This document shows, piece by piece, positions 7,179 to 13,896 of a stretch of DNA of 28,151 nucleotides. The DNA is from an uncultured Collinsella sp. (lineage in GTDB: Bacteria; Actinomycetota; Coriobacteriia; Coriobacteriales; Coriobacteriaceae): contig CAUHCN010000031.1 in NCBI GenBank assembly GCA_959604825.1, positions 1 through 28,151 of the forward strand, in the 5' to 3' direction. Position numbers and translations under genes: made by a program. Numbering within the stretch: position 1 is the stretch's first letter; every line of letters begins with the position of its first letter. The notes below the pieces were generated by a model, which was not told the DNA's origin, did not search any database, and saw only the letters and a program-made list of their open reading frames with translations.

Positions 7179-9806
7179 TTACCGCAGAAGCAGCTTGGCT
7201 GCCTCGGAGGCTTGCGTCGAACCGTCTTCGAGGTAGACTAAGCATCGGAATAGCCTCTTTGTCAAGCCTTCGGTTGCAGTGAAACTTATGGTGCTGCTTT
7301 TCGAGGTGACACCTCCGATTGCGGTGTTGTACCAGGTCCTGCCTCCGTTGTCAGAACATTGCCATTGAAATGCGGCCGCGTGCTCAGCGTCGATTGAGAA
7401 CGAGGCCTCAATTCCTGCGCTCGTTGCGCAATCTTTCGGCTGCGTGGTGATCCTCTCTTTATTCGACAATAACGAGAGTTTGGCGTTTTGAGTCGCAGCT
7501 GTTGTTCCATCCTGGAAGGTGACAACGCACCTGTAGAGACGTTTCGCAAGTGCGGCACTGGCGGTGAACCGCAGCGTAGGCCGCTTTGAGGCGGCATTGC
7601 CAATCCCGGTGTCGTACCAGCCCTTCCCATCATTGTCGGAACATTGCCACTGGTACGAGATGGCACCTAGGGCTCGCACGGAGAAAGACGCTTCGGATCC
7701 AGTCGAGGCGGCCGTGTCTCGCGGTTGCCCGGTTATTTGGTTAGCGCTTAGTTTTAGTTGCGCAGTGTTTGAAGCCGAGCTAGTCCCATCAGGGAAGAAT
7801 GCCAAGCATCTATAGCGGCGTTTTGACAATCCCGTACTTGCAGTGAACTCGATTCTCGCCTGCGTGGAAGTCTCACCTCCGATCCCCGTGTTGTACCATG
7901 ATCTGCCCTCATTGTCGGAGCATTGCCACTGGAACGAAGTAGCCCGCTCTGCTTCGATGGCGAAGAACGCTGTTGACCCTGCGGCAGTTGTGCAGTCTTC
8001 GGGCTGGGAGCTGATGGCGTATCGGGCGACAAGGACGAGGCGTGCGGGCTCGCTTGCGAGGGTGCTGCTGTTCGGGAACGAGACTAGGCAGCGGTAGAGC
8101 CTCTTCGCGAGCTGGGCATTGGATGCAAACCTCAGGGTTTTCTGCCTGGAAGTTTCGCCGCCTATACCCGTGTTGTACCAACTTGAACCTCCGTTGTCGG
8201 AGCATTGCCATTGGAACGATGTCGCGCTTGGTGCCGTTACGGTGAATTCGGCTTGGGCTCCGTTGTATACTTCACAGTCCTTCGGCATGGTTGTTATGGC
8301 GTACGTGGTCTCATAGCTTGCTGTGAGGTCGTACTTGGCGCTCCATTTGCTGTTCGATTCTTTTGTGACGCTAGATGCCGCCATAAGCTCAACTTTTGCG
8401 CCATCAGTCTTCCACTCCCTCAGATTCATCGCATAAGCAACAATCCCATTCTGAATTCCCGAGATGCTCGGCGGGAACGACTGGTTATCAGCATCAATAG
8501 AAAAGCTTTCTGCCTTAGCATCCAAGTTCTGCTGAATACGGTCGGCATACTTTTCGGCCCATTCATCAGCTTTGCCGTTTCGCACAAAGTAATTGTTGGA
8601 CAGGTCGGTTGAGCGGTAGGCGTAGTCGGCCTTTTGGTAGTTGGCCGTGTGGTCGGAGTGGGCGATTGCCATGAGCTCGTCGGTCAGGCCAAAGTACAGA
8701 TGGCGCTGGTCCAGGTCTCCGTACCAGTTGTCGCTGGTGTCGTCCCAGGTAAGGTCCATCTGACACCATTTGCCGTCGATCTTTACGGCGTTCCACGTGT
8801 GGCCGTTGCCGGTGATGCGGCCGTTGGCGATGCCCGCGGCGTCAAGGAGCTTGGAGTAGATGCGCTGGTAGCTCTCGCAGGTGCCCTGGTGGCGCGTGAG
8901 GCCACTCTCGGCCGAGCACCAGTTAAGGCTGTGGTCGTACTCCAGCCGGTCGAGCGTCCAGTCGTGGAGCCACAGCGCCATGTCGTATTCCGAGCCGTTT
9001 GTTTGTTGCCTGCACTGGGCCACGGCGTCGTTGACGATCTGCGTGACGCTCGGACGGGCGGCGTCGTTTACGGTCATCTCCGCCGTGGTGCGCAGGTAGT
9101 AGATTCCCTTGTCGTTTTGGGGGTCGTTTCTGTCGTTGTCCATAAAGTAGAAGTGGATGCGGTACGTGCCCGATGCCGTGAAGTCAAAGGTAAAGTCGTG
9201 GCCCGCGGTGCCCAGGCTGTAGTAGCGGGACCATGCCTGGCGCGACGGGTCGCAGACACTTTCCTGGCTGCCGCCGTCCCAATAGGTGGGCACGTCCATG
9301 CGCGCCTTGGCCTGGGACGAGCCGTTGGTCTGGGTTACGTGGAAGGTCGTCGCGGTGCCCGCGGGGGCGTCGTTCCACGAGACGGTGAAGGTGACGCCGT
9401 TTTGGGTTGCCGTGGCGGAGTGGGCGTAGCCGGTTTGTGCCGTGGCGGAGATTGCGGCGGGCGTGGGGTTGGTCTGGGTGCGGAGGGATGGAGTGGGGGT
9501 TGTGGTGGCCGCGTCGGTTGCGGCGGCGGTGCCGGGGGTGGCGGGGATGCCGTCGGCGCTTTCCGTGTTGACTGCGCTGGCGCCGGTGGATGTTGCGGTG
9601 CCGTCCTCTACGGTATCTGCTGTCGCGTTTGTGCTGGTGCCGTCTTCGGCCTTGCCTGTGTCGCTGCTCGTGGCGTCGGCTTGCGCCTGCTGCTCGGCGG
9701 TTTCTTGAGGCTGCATGACTTCCGCGATGGCTGCCATGGGCATCGTCGAGCTGACCATGGACGTGCACGCGATCGCGCAGAGCAGGTAGTAAAGGGGTCG
9801 TTTCAT
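7179..9806 (-). CDS. Secreted transglutaminase-like protein with four Ig-like repeats
   Basis: The 875-residue product starts at ATG 9806 (complement), 7 nt after GAGAGG. Residues 1-28 are a signal peptide ending near AAIAE. A Thr/Ala-rich, low-complexity linker follows to about 125, then a beta-rich domain to about 250. A transglutaminase-like core has Cys310 in GTCESYQRIYSKLLDAAGI, His336 in GNGHTWNAVKIDGKWCQMDL and Asp351, the expected Cys-His-Asp triad. Residues 503-875 are four repeats of about 93 residues, each with FQWQCSDN, WYNTGIGG and a paired second Cys (YRC), like Ig-fold domains. There is no LPXTG sorting signal, so it is probably released or held non-covalently. Substrates could be cell-wall or host proteins; such domains may act as proteases rather than crosslinkers. 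A longer reading frame to 10079 has no good start site. Confidence 0.85.
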   Translation of the reverse strand: MKRPLYYLLCAIACTSMVSSTMPMAAIAEVMQPQETAEQQAQADATSSDTGKAEDGTSTNATADTVEDGTATSTGASAVNTESADGIPATPGTAAATDAATTTPTPSLRTQTNPTPAAISATAQTGYAHSATATQNGVTFTVSWNDAPAGTATTFHVTQTNGSSQAKARMDVPTYWDGGSQESVCDPSRQAWSRYYSLGTAGHDFTFDFTASGTYRIHFYFMDNDRNDPQNDKGIYYLRTTAEMTVNDAARPSVTQIVNDAVAQCRQQTNGSEYDMALWLHDWTLDRLEYDHSLNWCSAESGLTRHQGTCESYQRIYSKLLDAAGIANGRITGNGHTWNAVKIDGKWCQMDLTWDDTSDNWYGDLDQRHLYFGLTDELMAIAHSDHTANYQKADYAYRSTDLSNNYFVRNGKADEWAEKYADRIQQNLDAKAESFSIDADNQSFPPSISGIQNGIVAYAMNLREWKTDGAKVELMAASSVTKESNSKWSAKYDLTASYETTYAITTMPKDCEVYNGAQAEFTVTAPSATSFQWQCSDNGGSSWYNTGIGGETSRQKTLRFASNAQLAKRLYRCLVSFPNSSTLASEPARLVLVARYAISSQPEDCTTAAGSTAFFAIEAERATSFQWQCSDNEGRSWYNTGIGGETSTQARIEFTASTGLSKRRYRCLAFFPDGTSSASNTAQLKLSANQITGQPRDTAASTGSEASFSVRALGAISYQWQCSDNDGKGWYDTGIGNAASKRPTLRFTASAALAKRLYRCVVTFQDGTTAATQNAKLSLLSNKERITTQPKDCATSAGIEASFSIDAEHAAAFQWQCSDNGGRTWYNTAIGGVTSKSSTISFTATEGLTKRLFRCLVYLEDGSTQASEAAKLLLR
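7182..8300 (-). repeat. Four tandem Ig-like domain repeats
   Basis: Residues 503-596, 597-690, 691-785 and 786-875 of the transglutaminase-like protein are four diverged copies of one 90-95-residue unit. Each holds a QP.D start, the Q-W-Q-C-S-D-N core and the K-R-x-Y/F-R-C motif. At the DNA level they are about 280 bp each and similar enough that recombination could change their number. Confidence 0.85.
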
Positions 9807-9935
9807 AGCGGAGCCTCTCGGTGAGCAGCCAATAGGGTCCGAAGGCAGCTCCAGGCCAGCACTCCGCACATATTTTGTTGGGTTTATTTTACGGGAACCC
9901 CAGTCAACATCAGGGAACTTTCTGGGGAATGTTGG
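9678..9935 (-). repeat. Duplicated segment, copy A (5' end and upstream region of the transglutaminase-like gene)
   Basis: This 258-bp stretch covers the first 43 codons and about 130 bp upstream of the transglutaminase-like gene. It matches 13535-13789 in the same orientation at roughly 88% identity by eye, including the ribosome site, the leader and a CAACAT/ATGTTG dyad at its outer edge. Similarity stops sharply at both ends. Confidence 0.85.
9905..9934. promoter_or_regulatory. Conserved dyad upstream of the transglutaminase-like gene
   Basis: CAACAT (9905-9910) and ATGTTG (9929-9934) form an inverted repeat with an 18-nt spacer about 100 bp before the start codon. Arms and spacer length are unchanged in the second copy at 13759-13788 although bases between them differ, which suggests an operator or RNA element. 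No clear -35/-10 pair could be assigned. Confidence 0.35.
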
Positions 9936-10256
9936 GGAGGGGGAGGAGTTGGTCCTCTGCCTCGCTGTGCGCTGATGTCTTCGCCCTCGGCGATGCGCCC
10001 GTCGGCGAGGAGTGCGAAGCGGCCATGCTGAACAATGCCACTCCACCTGTCTGTGCATCCAAACTTCTAGATTATGCATATCGGGATTTTCACGGTGTTG
10101 TCGGCGATTTTGTCTCGCGGACCGTGTGCATGCATTAGATGAGGAGGCGCTTGTATCCGTAGAGACGCATCGGCATTTTCGATGCGACCGCCGTCAAGAC
10201 AATTGGGTGTGCATCAAGGCGCTGTTAACTGCATGAGCCGATTTCTTATAACCTGT

Positions 10257-10415
10257 TTAAGCAAAGCAAGAATGGGGAATAAAGCTTGGTGCCCATCGCG
10301 AACTGGCGATGGGGTACGCTACTGCCGTCAATATCGCAAACGACGAAATTCCGACGTTCGCAACATTGACACCAGCGTTGCCTGCTGCTAGCTGGATAAG
10401 AGCTTCGATGGTCAT
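10257..10415 (-). CDS. Possible 52-residue hydrophobic small protein
   Basis: On the minus strand ATG 10415 begins a 52-codon frame, MTIEALIQL... with a hydrophobic stretch GISSFAILTAVAYPIA that could span a membrane. A GAGGA motif lies about 10 nt before the ATG. The length and the opening pattern faintly recall holin-like type I toxins, but the resemblance is weak and there is no antisense RNA promoter I can defend. The frame also spans the 10292-10313 hairpin, so selection on an RNA structure is an alternative explanation. Confidence 0.2.
   Translation of the reverse strand: MTIEALIQLAAGNAGVNVANVGISSFAILTAVAYPIASSRWAPSFIPHSCFA
10292..10313. other. Perfect 8-bp hairpin in the reverse transcriptase leader
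   Basis: CCCATCGC, a 6-nt loop and GCGATGGG form a perfect stem. There is no T-run on either side long enough to call a terminator. It lies 260 bp before the reverse transcriptase start. Confidence 0.45.
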
Positions 10416-10507
10416 AAGTACCAATTCCTCGCTTTCGTCTAGTATCGCATAGGCAAGCATTGTTTTAGGTGGCCGCGAAAGCGTTGGTTGCACTTGCTGC
10501 GCCTTTG

Positions 10508-10560
10508 ATTAGCCTGTCCGGGGAGGGTTAGCCGCCGCTTGTTGATCCGGACAGGTTGAT
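10508..10560 (+). other. Long stem-loop directly before the reverse transcriptase gene
   Basis: CCTGTCCGG (10513-10521) pairs with CCGGACAGG (10547-10555). Flanking A-T and G-T pairs extend the stem to about 14 bp around a 25-nt loop. It ends 15 bp before the reverse transcriptase start codon. It could be part of a structured non-coding RNA used by the enzyme, or control its translation. Confidence 0.55.
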
Positions 10561-10575
10561 TTATTTGGGGGTATT

Positions 10576-12030
10576 TTGGTCGAGTTCGATATCACTCGTA
10601 TTCCTCGATATAGTTCCAAAAGTTCATATGCCCATTTCGATCATAGGGTCTCTTTTGCCGAAGTTCAGGCCAAGATTTTAGATTCAGAGTACGTTTCCAA
10701 TCACGCGTTCTACCCTTTAATTTCCAACGAGATCATTACTGTTCGGTATCGTGGAGGCAAGCGAAGCTGCAAGGTTCGTAATATCGCTTATGCCTCGCAT
10801 TTCGATCACCGCGTCTTCCAGTACTACTCTTATCTGTGGTCGGACTTATATAACAAGAAGGCTATTGCCGAAGAGTTTGATGAGGTTGCCGTAGCGTACC
10901 GCTCTTCGCTTTCATCAGACGGCGCCGTAACTGCTGGTAGCAATATTTCCTCAGCTAAAAAGGCATTCGACTATATGCGTGTGCAAGATTCGGCTTTTGT
11001 GCTTACGGGTGATTTCGAGAGCTTCTTCGACAACTTAAACCATGTCCATCTAATGGCGTCGTTGCGTTCGTTGTTTCCCAGTGGACGCTTGCCGGACGAT
11101 CACTATCAAGTCATTAAAAATATCCTCCGCTATTCGTGCTGGCCTATTGGTGATTTGGCTGCTCGACATGAATTGCCATGGCCAGTAATCGATCCTGCTC
11201 GGGAGAAAACGATTAGTGATGCGGCTATCGATCTTCGGTTCAAGTCTATTCGCGAACTTAACAAGCTGGATGTTATCTTGCCAAAGTCTGAGTTTCTTGC
11301 AAACAAAAGTAAAGTCATCACCAGGCCGTGGCGGCGAACGGGTATTGATCTCGGCATTCCTCAGGGTCTTGCTGCAAGTGGAGTGCTCGCTAACATCTAT
11401 ATGGCCGATATCGATATGAAAGTCAGGCTTGCCGTTGAACGGGTTGGTGGCTTGTATCTTCGTTATTGCGATGACTTTATTGTTGCCGTTCCAAAATCTG
11501 GCTTTGATGCACTTGTAGAGGCAATCAATCTAATGACCGATGTTGATTCCGTTAAACTGCAGCCTGAGAAAACCAAAGCGTTCCGGGTTGATAGCAGCGG
11601 GGTTGCTCAGCTTGATTTTGAAAGCGTTCGTACGGGTAAGGTCCTTTCGTACTCCGGTGCACATCCGGCACAGAAAGTTAGCTTCTTGGGGTTTGACTTT
11701 GACGGGCGCGTTGTAAGACTTCGACAGTCTACGGTTGGAAGGTACCATAAGCGTCTCCGTGAGGCAGCCAGTGCGATTGCGCGTTCTAATCAGGGGGAGG
11801 GAAGGCACGCATCAAAAAAGCGCGTCTCCGCTCTGTATCAACATTATTCGCCGCTTGGTATTAAGGGGAGAGGGTTGTGCCCATCGGCTGGCTCCGACTC
11901 TTCTGCATTTTTCCGCTACGGGAACTTTCTTTCCTACGTAGCGAGAGCCCAAAAGGCGTTTCCCAATGATCCGATTGCCCCCGATGAGTCTAAGATTTAC
12001 AGGAAGATTAAACGCTTGAGTGCTCGGTAG
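10576..12030 (+). CDS. Reverse transcriptase of the unknown-group/defence (UG/DRT) type
   Basis: The 484-residue protein has the reverse transcriptase palm motifs: catalytic Asp146 in LTGDFESFFDNLNH, GIPQGLAASGVLANIYMAD around 260-278, and YCDD at 297-300. A following FLGFDFDG at 370-377 and RQSTVGRYHKRLRE continue into a helical C-terminal region. The N-terminal part (SNISSAKKAF, IAYASHFDHRVF) is like unknown-group reverse transcriptases, many of which are anti-phage DRT systems. It is not retron-, group-II-intron- or DGR-like: no maturase or HNH domain is present, and the motif after PQG differs. I take TTG 10576 as start, 4 nt after GGGGG. The gene is AT-richer than the Pel operon and sits alone in an island, which suggests transfer. 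The exact subgroup cannot be set without a phylogeny. Confidence 0.85.
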   Translation: MVEFDITRIPRYSSKSSYAHFDHRVSFAEVQAKILDSEYVSNHAFYPLISNEIITVRYRGGKRSCKVRNIAYASHFDHRVFQYYSYLWSDLYNKKAIAEEFDEVAVAYRSSLSSDGAVTAGSNISSAKKAFDYMRVQDSAFVLTGDFESFFDNLNHVHLMASLRSLFPSGRLPDDHYQVIKNILRYSCWPIGDLAARHELPWPVIDPAREKTISDAAIDLRFKSIRELNKLDVILPKSEFLANKSKVITRPWRRTGIDLGIPQGLAASGVLANIYMADIDMKVRLAVERVGGLYLRYCDDFIVAVPKSGFDALVEAINLMTDVDSVKLQPEKTKAFRVDSSGVAQLDFESVRTGKVLSYSGAHPAQKVSFLGFDFDGRVVRLRQSTVGRYHKRLREAASAIARSNQGEGRHASKKRVSALYQHYSPLGIKGRGLCPSAGSDSSAFFRYGNFLSYVARAQKAFPNDPIAPDESKIYRKIKRLSAR

Positions 12031-12131
12031 ACGATAGTTTTAACGCCAGATCATTCATAGCCATAAATACTTAATCGATATCGGCCAATTCCGATCACTA
12101 GGTAATAATTGATGTGCCCTCACGTCGTCGT

Positions 12132-12157
12132 GGCACGATGTCTCTGAAACTCGTGCC
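12132..12157. other. 7-bp inverted repeat downstream of the reverse transcriptase
   Basis: GGCACGA (12132-12138) and TCGTGCC (12151-12157) form a perfect stem around a 12-nt loop about 100 bp after the reverse transcriptase stop. No T-tract follows, so it is not a standard terminator. It may belong to a structured RNA or be incidental. Confidence 0.3.
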
Positions 12158-12254
12158 GAACATAAGAATGATATGACAAGAACGGTAGTGTCGCGAAAGT
12201 TGGTGTAATGGACTCCTTGGCCCCTGTGTCCAGGATCCGGAATCTATCGATATC

Positions 12255-12419
12255 CTAGGCCGACTCCACTCTGTCGGCAAGCTCAAGGCTGGATTCGACC
12301 ATCTTCCCGGCAGTCTTTTCCAGCTCGGCCCAGTCATGACAGCACGATGCTCCCCTTCGCAGCGCCGCGTCGTGCAACTCGGCCATCTTCCTCTCCGAGA
12401 AGTAGCGCGAGGTTGCCAT
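12255..12419 (-). CDS. Possible 54-residue minus-strand ORF or gene remnant
   Basis: The frame from ATG 12419 (complement) encodes MATSRYFSERKMAELHDAAL followed by an amphipathic, Glu-rich C-terminal helix region and stops at 12255. Its GC-rich third positions and composition look more coding-like than the surrounding non-coding DNA. However, there is no clear ribosome site, and the frame stays open upstream to about 12527 with poorer-looking sequence. It could be the 3' end of a gene truncated when the island formed. I do not recognise a family. Confidence 0.25.
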   Translation of the reverse strand: MATSRYFSERKMAELHDAALRRGASCCHDWAELEKTAGKMVESSLELADRVESA

Positions 12420-12594
12420 GGAAACGGCCAGGATAACCCCGAAAGCGGCCTGAACGCGCCATGGTGCGCGTATTCTAGGCGAAGGCACGGACCCTTCCGA
12501 GCCAGGACGGGCCGCTCGCTCGGCCAACTTTGGCGTACCCTGCTGGAACGGCTTCCGTCAACATCCGTAAAACTACCGCAAAGAGGAGGCCACA

Positions 12595-13413
12595 GTGATA
12601 GATAAGAGGCTTATTGAAGCCGTTCCCGGAGCCGAGAGACTTAAATCCGCAATGATTACCCCAGAATTGTTTGTTAAGGACCTCATGCAAGACTATTCTG
12701 GGCGTCCGTTATATACATACGAGGAATGGACGCGCGAGCACATCAACCACTCTAACGCTTTCAAGGAACTGACCAGAGGTGCGGAGTTTCATGCGCCCGT
12801 ATCCGAGGCAAATGGGGAGTGTGATGCGGTATCAGACGCGTATCAGTTAGATTTCAAGCTCATCTTCGGAAAATCCATGATGCGCGCCGTAAGTCTCACT
12901 TCGTCAAGGCGAGTTTCAGACCGCGGAATAACTTTAGAACAACTTTGCAGAAGTCATGTAAAAGAACAGAGAGGCTTACGCCTGCATGCAATTCTCAGGG
13001 ATTACAGCCTCGCCAAGCTTGACGAGCTTCTAAAAACTGAGAGTAATAAACAATTGAGCGAAGAAGACCGTGAGGCCCGAGGACTTCTTCGCTCAATCAG
13101 TCATTCGAAAAACTTGCTGCTAATTTATCCTTGCCGCTTTGAAGGCATCGACAGACTGCCTGAACTTGAGGAAACCGCCAACGCCGCACTTTACTATGAC
13201 TTCCGGAACGTGCTCGACGTCCGACGGATACACCATCCCGGCAAGGACACCTTCCTTTCATATTTTTGCGACGACCGCATGGTTGTCACAAGAGCGAGCG
13301 GGCACGGCCTATCCAAGTTCGACGATATCATGGTCGCAAAAAGCAGAACATACATGGATATTATGCGTATGCGTGATCCCGGAGAGTATCAAAGGCTGCT
13401 GAAACTTGTTTAA
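12595..13413 (+). CDS. Hypothetical protein, 272 residues, in the reverse transcriptase island
   Basis: GTG 12595 follows a strong ribosome site, AGAGGAGG, by 5 nt. The product is soluble, with no signal peptide or membrane segment, and I do not recognise its family. The N-terminal third has YTYEEWTREHINHSNAFKEL. Next come Glu and Asp residues leading into SDAYQLDFKLIFGKS around residues 80-94, where the D-x-K spacing is compatible with a PD-(D/E)xK nuclease core. A charged helical middle is followed by a C-terminal region ending in SRTYMDIMRMRDPGEYQRLL. The nuclease idea is only a motif-level guess. It lies 565 bp downstream of the reverse transcriptase on the same strand and next to the broken transglutaminase copy. 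Its composition is AT-richer than the core operons, in keeping with an acquired island. Confidence 0.65.
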   Translation: MIDKRLIEAVPGAERLKSAMITPELFVKDLMQDYSGRPLYTYEEWTREHINHSNAFKELTRGAEFHAPVSEANGECDAVSDAYQLDFKLIFGKSMMRAVSLTSSRRVSDRGITLEQLCRSHVKEQRGLRLHAILRDYSLAKLDELLKTESNKQLSEEDREARGLLRSISHSKNLLLIYPCRFEGIDRLPELEETANAALYYDFRNVLDVRRIHHPGKDTFLSYFCDDRMVVTRASGHGLSKFDDIMVAKSRTYMDIMRMRDPGEYQRLLKLV

Positions 13414-13441
13414 CCGACCGCAAGGGCTAGTTTTGTGGACA

Positions 13442-13663
13442 TCAACCCAAGATGGGACCTGCCAAGAGGACCGGACGCCGCTGCGTTCGGACTCGTTTTT
13501 CTGCATTCAAAAGCAACGCTGAGCTCGACCTCACGGCTTGCGCCTGCTGCTCGGCGGCCTTCTGAGGCTGAACCCCCTCTGCAATGGCTGCCATAGGCAT
13601 CGTCGCGTTGACCATGGACGTGCACGCGGTCGCACAGAGCGGGTGGTAAAGGGGGCGTTTCAT
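13442..13663 (-). pseudogene. 5' fragment of a second transglutaminase-like gene
   Basis: The frame from ATG 13663 (complement) encodes a signal peptide nearly identical to that of the 7179-9806 gene (MKRPLYHPLCATACTSMV and AAIAEGVQPQ) for about 43 residues. It then runs into about 30 unrelated residues and a stop at 13442. The upstream 130 bp are also duplicated, including the GAGAGG ribosome site. It has lost the catalytic and Ig-like domains. It may still be expressed as a short secreted peptide, but it looks like the stub of a tandem paralogue whose body was deleted or replaced by the island. Confidence 0.8.
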
Positions 13664-13789
13664 AGCGGAGCCTCTCGGTGTGCAGCCAATAGGGTCCGAA
13701 GGCAGTTTCAGGCCGGCACTCCGCACATTTTTTGTTGGGGTTTTACGGGAACCCCAGTCAACATCAGCGACCTTTCTGGGGTATGTTGG
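13535..13789 (-). repeat. Duplicated segment, copy B
   Basis: This 255-bp segment matches 9678-9935 at roughly 88% identity by eye, same orientation. The two copies bracket the reverse transcriptase and the 272-residue ORF as direct repeats about 3.86 kb apart. Confidence 0.85.
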
Positions 13790-13896
13790 TTGATCCGGGG
13801 TGCGCAAAACAACAGTTTCAAATATTGTTGCTTCCTGTTCAATTCTGTCTATCTACAATTAATCGCAAGCGTATGACCTGAGGAGATTGTTTACAG

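Larger units (their letters stand above)
9936..10575. other. Non-coding leader region upstream of the reverse transcriptase
   Basis: About 640 bp lie between the duplicated segment and the reverse transcriptase start. I see no convincing conserved gene, only a weak minus-strand small ORF and two good hairpins, listed separately. Reverse transcriptases of the defence type often act with a non-coding RNA encoded next to them, so this is where one would look for it. Confidence 0.5.
12031..12594. other. Gap between the reverse transcriptase and the 272-residue ORF
   Basis: This 564-bp stretch has no convincing full gene. It contains a 7-bp hairpin near 12132-12157 and a short minus-strand reading frame (12255-12419) that may be a gene remnant. 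I see no terminator with a T-run and no clear promoter, so the downstream ORF may be transcribed from within this stretch or from further upstream. Confidence 0.5.
13414..13896. other. Intergenic stretch holding the truncated gene copy and a 5' region
   Basis: Apart from the gene remnant and duplicated segment listed separately, this stretch has about 120 bp of unassigned sequence on the left and about 105 AT-richer bp on the right leading to the membrane-protein gene. TACAAT at 13854-13859 could be a -10 box, but no good -35 sits at standard spacing. Confidence 0.4.

Noticed and set aside
8634..9824. Long plus-strand ORF of 396 codons
   Set aside because: It is antisense to the transglutaminase-like gene, has a Gly/Val-rich product from GC-biased codons, and matches no domain.
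7179..12030. A diversity-generating retroelement with the transglutaminase-like gene as variable target
   Set aside because: No template/variable repeat pair with adenine-biased changes was seen, the reverse transcriptase lacks the DGR-type motif after PQG, and there is no Avd-like gene. The duplicated 255 bp is at the 5' end of the gene and its changes are not adenine-specific.
10541..13798. Identical 10-bp GTTGATCCGG at 10541-10550 and 13789-13798 as attachment sites of the island
   Set aside because: Many 10-bp matches are expected by chance in 28 kb, and no integrase gene is present.
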